This document shows positions 41,492 through 50,228 of a DNA stretch of 64,000 bases, piece by piece (position 1 is the stretch's first letter; each line of letters begins with the position of its first letter). Below the pieces are notes generated by a model. That model did not search any database. It was not told the DNA's origin and saw only the letters and a list, made by a program, of their open reading frames with translations. This DNA comes from Bacteroidales bacterium. GTDB lineage: Bacteria > Bacteroidota > Bacteroidia > Bacteroidales > FEN-979. The stretch is taken from positions 13,959 to 77,958 of the forward strand of contig JALNWG010000013.1 in NCBI GenBank assembly GCA_023231005.1. Direction: 5' to 3'. The position numbers and the translations under genes were made by a program.

Positions 41492-42685
41492 ATGGACAAT
41501 TTGAAGCATCAGATTGAAGCGTTTTCCAAATTATATTTTGATGAAATGGTGACTATTCGCAGGCATTTTCATCAAAATCCGGAATTGTCGTGCAATGAAT
41601 TTAAAACGGCTGAATTTATTTGCAAAAAGCTGGAAGAGTATGAAATTCCATATACTAAGGGCATTGCAGAGACCGGTATCGTAGGCCTGATCAAAGGAAA
41701 CCATCCGGAATCCGGTTGTATTGCCCTTCGAGGAGATATGGATGCTTTGCCCATCGTGGAAGAAAATGAAGTGGAATATAAATCAACTGCTCCGGGTATC
41801 ATGCATGCCTGTGGTCACGATGTTCACATGACCTGCATTCTGGGTGCTGCCAAAATTCTGAATTCTCTGAAAGATCAGTGGGAGGGAACCGTAAAATTAC
41901 TGTTCCAACCTTCGGAGGAGACCTATCCTGGTGGTGCTGTCCGCATGATTGCCGAAGGGGTACTCGAAAATCCGGTTCCAAAATATATCATTGCACAACA
42001 CGTGATCAATAACATGGAAGCAGGCGAAGTTGGTTTTAAAGAAGGTCCTTACATGGCTTCCACCGATGAAATTTTTATTACCGTTCATGGAAAAGGCGGT
42101 CATGCAGCAACTCCCGACCAGATTGTTGATCCGATCCTTATTGCTTCCCATATCCTTGTTGCGCTACAGCAAATTGTAAGCCGGCAAGCCGATCCCATTA
42201 TGCCTACCGTCGTTTCTTTTGGGAAGATCATCGGTGCAGGACGTACCAACATCATTCCCGATGAAGTTAATATGGAAGGAACGGTCCGTACTTTCAATGA
42301 AACCTGGCGCCGGGAAATCCATCAGCGCATCGAAAAAATTTCAGTTGCTCTGGCTGAAGGCATGGGCGGCCATTGTGAGGTGAGGATCGCGCATGGTTAT
42401 CCATTTCTGAAAAACAACCCCGAGCTTACTGAAAAACTCCAGATCCTTGCTTCCGGTTTTTTAGGAAAGCATCAGGTAAAAGCGATAGAACCCCGGATGA
42501 CTGCAGAGGATTTCTCCTATTTCGCCGAAAAGATCCCCTCCTGTCTCTTCCGTTTGGGAATCGCCAATAAAAGCCGCAATCTTAACGCAAACCTCCATAC
42601 CAATAACTTCGATGTAGACGAATCCTCCATTGCAACGGGGATGTCCCTGATGGCGTGGTTCGCCGTGAACCTGCTTAAAAACTAA
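41492..42685 (+). CDS. M20-family amidohydrolase, second copy
   Basis: A 397-residue M20D metallopeptidase-like amidohydrolase, related to the one at 27169 and of similar length. Metal-site segments are LRGDMDALPIVEENE near 76-90, IMHACGHDVHMTCI near 100-113, LLFQPSEETYPGGA near 136-149 and MTAEDFSYFAEKIP near 340-353. It has no signal peptide. It acts on N-acyl amino acids or similar amides; the natural substrate is not known. The gene has its own promoter and is followed 96 bases later by the GT-C gene. Confidence 0.9.
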   Translation: MDNLKHQIEAFSKLYFDEMVTIRRHFHQNPELSCNEFKTAEFICKKLEEYEIPYTKGIAETGIVGLIKGNHPESGCIALRGDMDALPIVEENEVEYKSTAPGIMHACGHDVHMTCILGAAKILNSLKDQWEGTVKLLFQPSEETYPGGAVRMIAEGVLENPVPKYIIAQHVINNMEAGEVGFKEGPYMASTDEIFITVHGKGGHAATPDQIVDPILIASHILVALQQIVSRQADPIMPTVVSFGKIIGAGRTNIIPDEVNMEGTVRTFNETWRREIHQRIEKISVALAEGMGGHCEVRIAHGYPFLKNNPELTEKLQILASGFLGKHQVKAIEPRMTAEDFSYFAEKIPSCLFRLGIANKSRNLNANLHTNNFDVDESSIATGMSLMAWFAVNLLKN

Positions 42686-42781
42686 ATGGTCTGAAGGTTC
42701 CTGACTGCCTTTTGCCGACATCATGAATCCTTCTCATAGAAACGATTGCAAAAGAATCAAGAAAAGTAATGATGAAGTAAA

Positions 42782-44350
42782 ATGAATCTGACAAAAATCA
42801 TACAAACTCAATTCTCCAATATTCAGTTGATCTTTATTATTCTTTCACTGTTAGCAGGTTTGATAAGCATTGTCTTCTTTCTCCGAAATAAATATGGGTA
42901 TAGTCTTTCATTTCTATTCCTTGCCGGATTGATTCTAAGGTTGGTTGCTGCCACTTTTGATCCGTTCCTGAATTCCTGGGATGAACAGTTCCATGCATTG
43001 GTTGCAAAAAACATGATGAATGATCCTTTGAGACCAATGTTAATCGCCAATCCGGTACTGGATTTCGATTTTCGTGACTGGACTTCCAACCACATCTGGC
43101 TTCACAAACAACCATGGTTTCTTTGGCAAATTGCACTTTTCTTCAAAATATTCGGAGTCAGTGAATTTGTATTACGGGTACCTACAGCGATCATGATGTC
43201 GCTGATGATTCTGGTAATTTACAGAATTGGTAAGTTGATCAGCAATCCTAAGATTGCCTGGTATGGTGCTTTTCTGTATGCGTTTTCGTTTTATTTTATC
43301 CATTTTGTCTCCGGACAGGTTTTTACTGATCATAACGACAGTGCCTTTCTGTTTTACGTAACATTGAGTTTATGGGCTTGGTTGGAATACGACCAGTCAG
43401 GAAAAAGAAAATGGATCTACCTAGTCGGAATTTTCGTTGGCATTGCCATCCTGAATAAGTGGTTGATCGGGTTACTGGTATATTCCGGATGGTTTATATC
43501 AATATTTGCAAAAAAGGAGAAAAAAGTTAGAATTCAGGAATTAAAGAATCTGGGTATTGCACTTGTTTGCAGCCTTATCATTGCACTTCCCTGGCAGTTG
43601 TATATACTGATGGCCTACCCGAATGAAACTATGCATGTTTTTCTTTTCAACAACAACCGGCATTTCATGGAGGCGCTCGATGGCCATTCGGAAAACCGCT
43701 GGTATCATTTTTATTTATTGTCGCAACAGTATGGCGGACTCATCGTGTTTTTTGTGATCCTTCCCGGACTCTATTTTCTTGGAAAAGCAATGCATAGCAA
43801 AACCCAGAAAATTGCGGTTATCACATGGCTGGCAGTTCCCTATGTTTTTTTTACTCTTGCAGCAACCAAGATGCCTATGTACTGCACCATTACAAGTACC
43901 ATTATCTTCCTTGGATTGGGGGCGATCCTTGATAAAGGGATAGCGTGGGCTCGCAAATATCTTCCGGCCCGCATCTCATGGTGGGTTGTTATGATATTTC
44001 TGGGATATCTGGCGTATGATAACCTCTACATCAACCAACTCGATGTATGGCATTCAAACAAACAGTCATATTGGAAAATGAAAAACATTGATGCCATTAT
44101 TGATAAACAGGTTGTGAATAAGCTTCCTGCAAAAGATTATGTGGTTTTCAATTGTGGCGGAAACAATACCACAATGTTCATGTTCTACAGCGGAACTACT
44201 GCCTATGGATTTTATCCGGATTTTAACCAGTATCAGACACTGAAATCAAAAGGGATAAAAATGGCCACCTTCACAGATAATAAAATTCCGGATTTTTTAA
44301 GAAAAGATCTCTCAGTTAAAAAGATTTACTTGCAGCCATTTTATTATTAA
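42782..44350 (+). CDS. GT-C family glycosyltransferase (GT39/ArnT-like)
   Basis: A 522-residue inner-membrane protein with about 10 to 12 hydrophobic helices. The first outer loop has the acidic motif typical of GT-C enzymes (FDPFLNSWDEQFHALVAKNMM near 59-79), and the middle carries FILPGLYFLGKAMHSK and WLAVPYVFFTLAATKMPMYC segments seen in PMT_2/ArnT relatives. Such enzymes move a sugar from a polyprenyl-phosphate donor to protein or lipid A on the periplasmic side. The GT2 at 55645 could supply the donor. It is followed 23 bases later by a TPR gene and then rsmA, so the three may form an operon. Confidence 0.85.
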   Translation: MNLTKIIQTQFSNIQLIFIILSLLAGLISIVFFLRNKYGYSLSFLFLAGLILRLVAATFDPFLNSWDEQFHALVAKNMMNDPLRPMLIANPVLDFDFRDWTSNHIWLHKQPWFLWQIALFFKIFGVSEFVLRVPTAIMMSLMILVIYRIGKLISNPKIAWYGAFLYAFSFYFIHFVSGQVFTDHNDSAFLFYVTLSLWAWLEYDQSGKRKWIYLVGIFVGIAILNKWLIGLLVYSGWFISIFAKKEKKVRIQELKNLGIALVCSLIIALPWQLYILMAYPNETMHVFLFNNNRHFMEALDGHSENRWYHFYLLSQQYGGLIVFFVILPGLYFLGKAMHSKTQKIAVITWLAVPYVFFTLAATKMPMYCTITSTIIFLGLGAILDKGIAWARKYLPARISWWVVMIFLGYLAYDNLYINQLDVWHSNKQSYWKMKNIDAIIDKQVVNKLPAKDYVVFNCGGNNTTMFMFYSGTTAYGFYPDFNQYQTLKSKGIKMATFTDNKIPDFLRKDLSVKKIYLQPFYY

Positions 44351-44373
44351 TCAGTTGCAGACAGAACAAAAAA

Positions 44374-46299
44374 ATGGAAATTTATCACCATTTGAAGAAA
44401 ACCTTATTCAATTCCCAGCCTCCCTGGTTGTTTATAATTTTTATAATTTTCAATTGTCATTTGTCAATTGCCACTTGTTTTTCCCAGGACATTCCACCTG
44501 CAAAGCCACCTTCTCTGCCCTTTCAGCAGGATGCCCCCCAAGCCGGAAATGAAGAACAATTGGCCATGCAATATTATCAAAACCACGATTATGATAAGGC
44601 GGCTGAACTCTATGAACGGATATATACCTTAAAACCAAATTCCTATTATTATCAGTTATTGATCATTTGCTGGGTGGAGACAAAAGAGTTTGGGAAAGCC
44701 GAGCGGTTGGTTAAAAGACTTCAGAAAGCCGAGCCAGGAACAATACGTTACGATGTTGATTTGGGATACCTGTATTATCGTGAAGGAAATGCTGAAAAAT
44801 CAAAGAAAATTTATGAGGATGCCATCAAGAAGCTGAGTCCTAACCAACAGCAGATTTTTAATCTTGCCAATGCTTTTATGTCGCGCGGGGAATATGCTTA
44901 TTGCATCCGGACGTATCAACGGGGTCGTGAGTTGATGAACAATTCATATCCCTTCGGTTTTGAATTGGCTGGCGTGTATGAACAGATGGGCGATTTTTCA
45001 AATGCCATGGAAGAATATCTGAATTTATTATCCTTCAATAAAGATTATCTGAATACAGTTCAAGACAGGATCCAGATGATATTGTCCTATGATATCAATA
45101 ATGAAAAGAATGAAGTCTTACGGAAAATCCTGTTATCTAGAGTTCAGAAGGAACCGGATAAGATTTATTTTTCCGAATTGTTATGGTGGTACTCTATCCA
45201 GCAAAAAGATTTCGATTTGGCATTTATTCAGGCTAAAGCTCTTGATCGACGGTTGAAAGAAAATGGCGACAGACTGATTCAATTGGCCAGCCTTGCAGCT
45301 TCCAACGAAAAATTTGATGTTGCCTTACAATGTTATCAATATATAGTAGCCAAAGGCACTTCAAATCCTTACTTTGAATATAGCCGTCGTGAATTGATCA
45401 ATATCCGTTATCACATGCTCCTGTCGGAACCCGTTCCGGCTAAAAAACAGCTTGAGGAGGTAGAGAAGGAATTGGATCGTACGTGGGGAACCGAAAACCA
45501 TGATCCGCAAAATATTTCAATGGTTAGGAACCTGGCCCATCTTGATGCATTTTATCTGGAGAAACCTCAGATTGCTGTTGAATTGCTGGAACAAGCCATT
45601 GATATTCCCGGCCTCAGCGATACCGAAAGAGCGAATTGTAAACTTGAGTTAGCCGATATTCTTTTGTTTACCGATGATGTTTGGGAGGCAACTTTGCTAT
45701 ATCAACAGGTTTATAAGCAATTTCCAAATGATGTATTGGGGCAGGAGGCCAAATTTAAAAATACGAAACTGACTTTTTATATTGGTGAATTCAAATGGGC
45801 CAAGGCACAGGCAGATGTGTTAAAAGCTGCTACCTCAAAATTTATTTCCAACGATGCCATTGCCTTGTCATTGCTGATCAGCGAAAATCTCGACCCCGAC
45901 AGTAATACAGTGGCACTCGGTTTATATGCCCGGGCTGAACTGCTTGATTACCGTAACCAGATGAACCGTGCATTGCAAACGCTCGATTCCATTCCCATGC
46001 TTTTTGGTGAACATCCCATCCTTCAGCAGGTCCTTTATAAAAAAGGTGAGATCATGAGAAAACAAGGAAAATTCGCGGAATCCGACAGCCTTTTTCAATT
46101 GGTCATCAGCGGATATCCAGATGGAATATTGGCGGATGAAGCTTTGATGCAAAGCGCTACTTTAAATGAAAAACAATTAAATGACCCGGTGCGGGCCCAG
46201 CAATTGTATCAGACGTTATTGGATAAATATCCGGGAAGCATCTTTATTCCTGAGGCGAGGAAAGAGTTCCGGAGATTGAGGGGAGACAAAATACAATGA
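44374..46299 (+). CDS. Exported TPR-repeat protein
   Basis: The 641-residue protein has an N-terminal hydrophobic segment (about residues 18-40) that looks like a signal peptide, then a Pro-rich linker and about ten or more tetratricopeptide-like helix pairs. Typical TPR features include the alanine/tyrosine pattern in YYQNHDYDKAAELYERIY near 65-82 and the repeated GEYAYCIRTYQRG and DLAFIQAKAL modules. It is likely a periplasmic or outer-membrane-linked scaffold; the function is unknown. The DNA for the end of the signal peptide is a heptamer repeat block. Its stop overlaps the rsmA start as ATGA. Confidence 0.85.
   Translation: MEIYHHLKKTLFNSQPPWLFIIFIIFNCHLSIATCFSQDIPPAKPPSLPFQQDAPQAGNEEQLAMQYYQNHDYDKAAELYERIYTLKPNSYYYQLLIICWVETKEFGKAERLVKRLQKAEPGTIRYDVDLGYLYYREGNAEKSKKIYEDAIKKLSPNQQQIFNLANAFMSRGEYAYCIRTYQRGRELMNNSYPFGFELAGVYEQMGDFSNAMEEYLNLLSFNKDYLNTVQDRIQMILSYDINNEKNEVLRKILLSRVQKEPDKIYFSELLWWYSIQQKDFDLAFIQAKALDRRLKENGDRLIQLASLAASNEKFDVALQCYQYIVAKGTSNPYFEYSRRELINIRYHMLLSEPVPAKKQLEEVEKELDRTWGTENHDPQNISMVRNLAHLDAFYLEKPQIAVELLEQAIDIPGLSDTERANCKLELADILLFTDDVWEATLLYQQVYKQFPNDVLGQEAKFKNTKLTFYIGEFKWAKAQADVLKAATSKFISNDAIALSLLISENLDPDSNTVALGLYARAELLDYRNQMNRALQTLDSIPMLFGEHPILQQVLYKKGEIMRKQGKFAESDSLFQLVISGYPDGILADEALMQSATLNEKQLNDPVRAQQLYQTLLDKYPGSIFIPEARKEFRRLRGDKIQ
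44448..44482. repeat. Degenerate heptamer repeats inside the TPR signal peptide
   Basis: Four units (TTTCAAT, TGTCATT, TGTCAAT, TGCCACT) followed by TGTTTTT have exact period 7 and lie in frame in the TPR gene, encoding the residues F-N-C-H-L-S-I-A-T-C-F. Read on the minus strand the unit is close to ATTGACA. Confidence 0.65.
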
Positions 46300-47084
46300 C
46301 AATCCGTCCGAAAAAACATTTGGGACAACATTTTTTACGCGATGAAAACATTGCCCGTAAAATAGTGGGTTATCTTAATCCGGAGATAAAGTTGGTGCTG
46401 GAAATAGGTCCCGGGATGGGAATCCTGTCAAAATACCTGTTGAATAACCCGGATATTGATCCCTATTTTATGGAGGTGGACCGGGAATCGGTTCAATTTC
46501 TGTTATCTGCGTATCCAGAGATCTCCGGCCGGCTGATCGAAACCGATTTTCTAACGTACGACCTGGCTGAATTTCCCCATATATCTTCCGATGTTTTACC
46601 TCCTTTCACCATTATCGGAAACTTTCCATATAACATATCTTCCCAGATATTATTTAAAGCCCTGGAACATCGAAACCGGGTTGCCGAAGTTGTTGGAATG
46701 TTCCAAAAAGAGGTAGCCGAGCGGATTGCCGCACCTCCGGGAAGCAAAACCTATGGCATTATCAGTGTGATTCTTCAGGCATTTTATGAAATCGAATATC
46801 TTTTTACAGTGAATGAAACAGTTTTTTATCCTCCTCCTAAAGTTAAATCTGCGGTCATTCGGTTAAAGCGAAATACGACCCTGGACCTCGGCTGTGACGA
46901 AACATTGTTTATCCGGGTTGTGAAAACCGCCTTTAACCAGCGCAGAAAAACATTGAGGAATGCATTGCAGACTTATAACCAGTCGCCAGGCTGGCATGAA
47001 CTGGAACCGTTCTTAAGTCAACGGGCCGAGCAGCTTTCTGTGGCCGATTTTGTTGAGATGACCACACTGCTGACACAGAAATAA
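46296..47084 (+). CDS. rsmA: 16S rRNA (adenine-1518/1519-N6) dimethyltransferase RsmA/KsgA
   Basis: RsmA dimethylates two adenines in helix 45 of 16S rRNA and acts as a late 30S assembly checkpoint. The 262-residue protein opens with RPKKHLGQHFLRDENIARKI, has the SAM motif LEIGPGMGILSKYL near 35-48 and the catalytic IIGNFPYNISSQILFK near 107-122 (NLPY motif in the NFPY form). Its ATG overlaps the TPR stop (ATGA). It is followed by the longest non-coding gap of the window. Confidence 0.97.
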   Translation: MTIRPKKHLGQHFLRDENIARKIVGYLNPEIKLVLEIGPGMGILSKYLLNNPDIDPYFMEVDRESVQFLLSAYPEISGRLIETDFLTYDLAEFPHISSDVLPPFTIIGNFPYNISSQILFKALEHRNRVAEVVGMFQKEVAERIAAPPGSKTYGIISVILQAFYEIEYLFTVNETVFYPPPKVKSAVIRLKRNTTLDLGCDETLFIRVVKTAFNQRRKTLRNALQTYNQSPGWHELEPFLSQRAEQLSVADFVEMTTLLTQK

Positions 47085-47498
47085 CCGAAATTTCAGGTCC
47101 TTATCTGTGACATCCTTCGCCCCATTCCCCGCACCTTCATCTTAAAAAGTTATTAACAATTAGTGTAACAAATTGTTACACTTCAAATGGAATTCATTTT
47201 CATATCTGGTTGTTATCTATTTGTTTATGATTTGGCATAGTGTTTGTAATGTCAGTCCAAACCATTCTCTTCCTAAATAATTCACTTTCAGATTTTTGTT
47301 TTACAGTCAATTATTTTGCAACTTTGTTGAAACTTTAACAAGACCCCATCATTTGTTCCTTCCATGTCCATTCAGTATCGCAAAAGAATGGGATGAAGAT
47401 TGGGTGAGTGGGAAAAAGCACCTCGAAATGGCCCCCCTGTGGGTGATTCTGCCTTGAGTTCACTTTACAAAGAGCGGTCGAGTTCCTGATCAATATTT
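47085..47498. other. 414-base gene-free region with a perfect palindrome
   Basis: No ORF with recognisable features, tRNA, riboswitch or clear terminator was found here. It is AT-rich in its left half and holds the palindrome at 47162-47182 and a TTGTT/AACAA repeat near 47320. The right third (47390-47480) has a different composition, with runs such as GGCCCCCC. It may mark the left border of an inserted segment carrying the orphan gene. Confidence 0.5.
47162..47182. promoter_or_regulatory. 21-base palindrome, operator-like
   Basis: AGTGTAACAA and TTGTTACACT are perfect 10-base inverted repeats around a single A. This shape fits a dimeric regulator site. It lies 78 bases after rsmA and 317 before the orphan gene, so the gene it controls is unclear. 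Confidence 0.5.
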
Positions 47499-47969
47499 AT
47501 GTATAGAGTTTATAAGACAAATATACTTTATCGAATTAGCTGTTTGATCGTTACTGCATACTTCGTATTTGCAATATATAATTCATTCATTAATAGAGAA
47601 TTTGATTCTATTATCTCTTTTTTATTCTCAATACTTCTTTGTCAATTATTTTTATTTCAATCTCTGTATTTTGAATCTTTCGTATTTAAAGATGATAGAT
47701 TTATATACTCAAAGCAATTCTTATTTTTTAATTTTAAGTACGTAGAGATTCCTTATAATTCGATAGTTGAAATGGATAGAATTCATAACTTTCAATTAAT
47801 TACAAGATACGATATAAAATATAATGGTTGTTTAGGTCAAGTGCCCCAACAATTTAGCATGTTTATATTTAAATTGCTCCCTTATCATTTAATTAGACCA
47901 AATATTGATTTTATGATGAATGAAATTTCAAATTTATCAAGGATAGAAATAAAGGATACGTTTATTTAA
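47499..47969 (+). CDS. Unrecognised AT-rich small membrane protein (possible PH-like domain)
   Basis: The 156-residue product has two hydrophobic helices (about 7-30 and 37-57) and then a beta-strand-rich part (about 60-130, with FVFKDDRFIYSK and EIPYNSIVEMDRI) that recalls bacterial PH-like domains, where a strand pattern follows two membrane helices. I do not recognise a family with certainty. The gene is far richer in A and T than its neighbours: one 60-base line (47581-47640) holds only 12 G or C by hand count. This, its isolation and the structured repeat just after its stop suggest recent acquisition. Confidence 0.55.
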   Translation: MYRVYKTNILYRISCLIVTAYFVFAIYNSFINREFDSIISFLFSILLCQLFLFQSLYFESFVFKDDRFIYSKQFLFFNFKYVEIPYNSIVEMDRIHNFQLITRYDIKYNGCLGQVPQQFSMFIFKLLPYHLIRPNIDFMMNEISNLSRIEIKDTFI

Positions 47970-47971
47970 TA

Positions 47972-48046
47972 GTTTGGGGTATGATAATAGTAAGACCCGC
48001 GTGCCTGCACTGATAAGACAGGCGAGCGCTTAGGTTCTCCCCAAAC
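47972..48046. repeat. 75-base structured inverted-repeat element
   Basis: The ends GTTTGGGG (47972-47979) and CCCCAAAC (48039-48046) are perfect inverted repeats. Inside, GCCTG (48003-48007) pairs with CAGGC (48019-48023) around an 11-base loop, and CGC (47998-48000) with GCG (48026-48028) beyond a 2-base mismatch. It begins 2 bases after the stop codon of the orphan gene and is GC-rich compared with it. It may be a mobile-element remnant, a recombination site or a terminator. Confidence 0.55.
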
Positions 48047-48085
48047 GCCTGGTTTTGTCCCGCCACAACAAAAGAAACTTTTTCC

Positions 48086-48093
48086 TACCTTTG
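48086..48093 (+). promoter_or_regulatory. -7 box TACCTTTG for the TMTC-like gene
   Basis: Exact TAnnTTTG match 19 bases before the ATG at 48113. Confidence 0.6.
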
Positions 48094-48112
48094 TGAAAAT
48101 TTTTATGCAGGG

Positions 48113-50188
48113 ATGAAAAAAATCAGCGTGTCTTCATCCGGAAGAAAACCACCAAAGGGAAAGCCAGTGTCCAAAGGGAAACCTGCTTTAACCCCGAAAA
48201 AGATTTCTCCGTTAAAAACAGATACACCCGTCAAAAAATCTTCTTCACGGAAGGCAAACTGGTTTTTTGTGTCGTTCTTTTTTGTATTTGCCCTGATATT
48301 ATATGGCAATACGATTTTTAACAAATATGCTGTTGATGATATCTATGTTACAAATAATCCGGTTGTAAAACTGGGAATAAAAGCCATCCCGAAAATTTTT
48401 AACAGCTATTATGTGAATCAGCAAGGAAATCTCGGTTCGTCTTCCTCTGATTACCGCCCCATCGTCCGGTCTACTTTTGCCCTGGAATATCAGTTATGGG
48501 GCGAAAAACCAGGTCGTAGCCATTCAGTCAATATTCTGATCTATTTTTTGTTGTCAACATTGTTGTTTTTTATCCTTCGACGATTATTAAAAAATTATAA
48601 CATTCTGTTCCCATTTCTTATCACTGTCATTTTTATGGCCCATCCTGTTCATACAGAGGTGGTGGCCAGTTTGAAAAACAGGGATGAAATGCTGGCTTTT
48701 TTATGCGGATTGGGAAGTTTGTCGCTATTGCTCGATTATGCCGAAAAACGAAAATTGCGTTATGTGTTTTTTGCGCTGTTGGTGTTTTTTATCGGGTACC
48801 TGTGTAAATCATCCATTGTTCCTTTCCTGTTGTTAATTCCTTTGACTTTATATTTTTTCACGGATTTACCGGTAAAAAAATATGTGCCAATTGTCTTAGG
48901 CATTTTATTCGTAGGATTGTTTGCCTTTATCCTCCCAAGAATGTTGCTCCCACACGTTCATCGGATTAAGGGTTTCGTTGAAAATCCCCTCTTTTTTGAA
49001 AGCAATTTTTGGATCCATCTGGGTACCGGGTTGGTTTCTTTATTGTTTTATCTTAAAATACTGGTATATCCACATCCCTTGTTACACTACTACGGATATG
49101 ATATGATCCCCGTCACCAATCTGGCCAATATATGGGTTTGGGTTTCCATTATTCTCTATGCTGGTATGTTGATATATGCTATTCTTAAATTCCGTGAAAA
49201 ACATTTTCTTTCGTATGCCATTTTCTGGTTCCTCATTGCCATTGCCATGTACTCAAATATCCTGGTCCCTGTTATGGGGATCGTTGGCGAACGATTTGTA
49301 TTCAACGCTTCGTTAGGTTTTTCCATGGCCCTGGTATATATCATCTTCCTGATTTTTAAAACACAACCCAAAAGTCTAACCATTGAAATGGACTCGCGAT
49401 TGAAAATTCTTGCGGTTGTGATTTTATTGCTGATTCCTTGTACAGCCATGACGGTTTCAAGGAACCGCGACTGGAGGAATTTGTTTGATTTGTACAGAAG
49501 TGATATTAAATTCCTTGATAAATCAGCCAAAGGGAATCTCGAATGGGCAGGGTTCCTGATGGGAACGGTATACAATGATCCGAATTTTTTACGCAGCGGA
49601 GGGGTCAATGAACTCAAACTTGACTATATCATCACCCACTTTAAAAGATCTCTTCAAATTTATCCAAGAAATTATAAAACCCTGAATGATCTGGGAACGG
49701 TTTATTTATTTATGGCCAAGAATTCCGATTCGGCCATCTTGTATCTTAACAAAGCAATCGAGCTGGATCCTTCCTCACAACCGGCCTATGTGAATCTGGG
49801 AATGGCTTATCGTCAGTTGGGGAAATATCCTCAAGCCATCGAATGTTTTGAACACATCCTGAAAATTAATCCCACCCAAGTCAAGGCCATTTTTGCTCTG
49901 GCTGATGTTTACAATGATATGGGCGATTTTAACCGGGCGGTAAAAATGAATGAGGATGTTATGAAAGCCTATCCAAAACTGGAAATGCCTTATATCAATA
50001 TCGGAAATTATTATATGCTTAAAACCGATACAGTAACGGCTGTTTCTTACTGGGAAAAAGCTGCCGCCATTCATCCAAGTTATGAACTTTGTGTACAGTT
50101 GAACTCATTGTATGTTCTCCGGGGCGACAGAGAAAAAGCCGATTATTATTATAATCTTGGCATGCAGGTGGCAAAGCAAAACCAATAA
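48113..50188 (+). CDS. TMTC-like membrane glycosyltransferase (GT-C) with C-terminal TPR
   Basis: The 691-residue protein has a Lys/Pro-rich cytoplasmic start (1-45), about ten membrane helices (about 50-440) and TPR repeats (about 505-690). The loop after helix 1 carries the acidic VDDIYVTNNP (near 75-84), then DYRPIVRSTFALEYQLWG near 119-136 and HPVHTEVVASLKNRDEMLA near 180-198, which match the TMTC/O-mannosyltransferase-like layout of membrane GT-C enzymes fused to TPR. TMTC enzymes use dolichyl-phosphate mannose in animals; bacterial relatives are little studied. It could use a polyprenyl-phosphate sugar. It converges with the GH27 gene 40 bases away. Confidence 0.8.
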   Translation: MKKISVSSSGRKPPKGKPVSKGKPALTPKKISPLKTDTPVKKSSSRKANWFFVSFFFVFALILYGNTIFNKYAVDDIYVTNNPVVKLGIKAIPKIFNSYYVNQQGNLGSSSSDYRPIVRSTFALEYQLWGEKPGRSHSVNILIYFLLSTLLFFILRRLLKNYNILFPFLITVIFMAHPVHTEVVASLKNRDEMLAFLCGLGSLSLLLDYAEKRKLRYVFFALLVFFIGYLCKSSIVPFLLLIPLTLYFFTDLPVKKYVPIVLGILFVGLFAFILPRMLLPHVHRIKGFVENPLFFESNFWIHLGTGLVSLLFYLKILVYPHPLLHYYGYDMIPVTNLANIWVWVSIILYAGMLIYAILKFREKHFLSYAIFWFLIAIAMYSNILVPVMGIVGERFVFNASLGFSMALVYIIFLIFKTQPKSLTIEMDSRLKILAVVILLLIPCTAMTVSRNRDWRNLFDLYRSDIKFLDKSAKGNLEWAGFLMGTVYNDPNFLRSGGVNELKLDYIITHFKRSLQIYPRNYKTLNDLGTVYLFMAKNSDSAILYLNKAIELDPSSQPAYVNLGMAYRQLGKYPQAIECFEHILKINPTQVKAIFALADVYNDMGDFNRAVKMNEDVMKAYPKLEMPYINIGNYYMLKTDTVTAVSYWEKAAAIHPSYELCVQLNSLYVLRGDREKADYYYNLGMQVAKQNQ

Positions 50189-50228
50189 TTGCGCTATTTT
50201 GGTAGCCATCCGCAAAACTTCACCGGAT

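Noticed and set aside
47972..48046. Integron attC site
   Set aside because: The ends GTTTGGGG and CCCCAAAC do not fit the GTTRRRY/RYYYAAC core, and no integrase gene is in the window.
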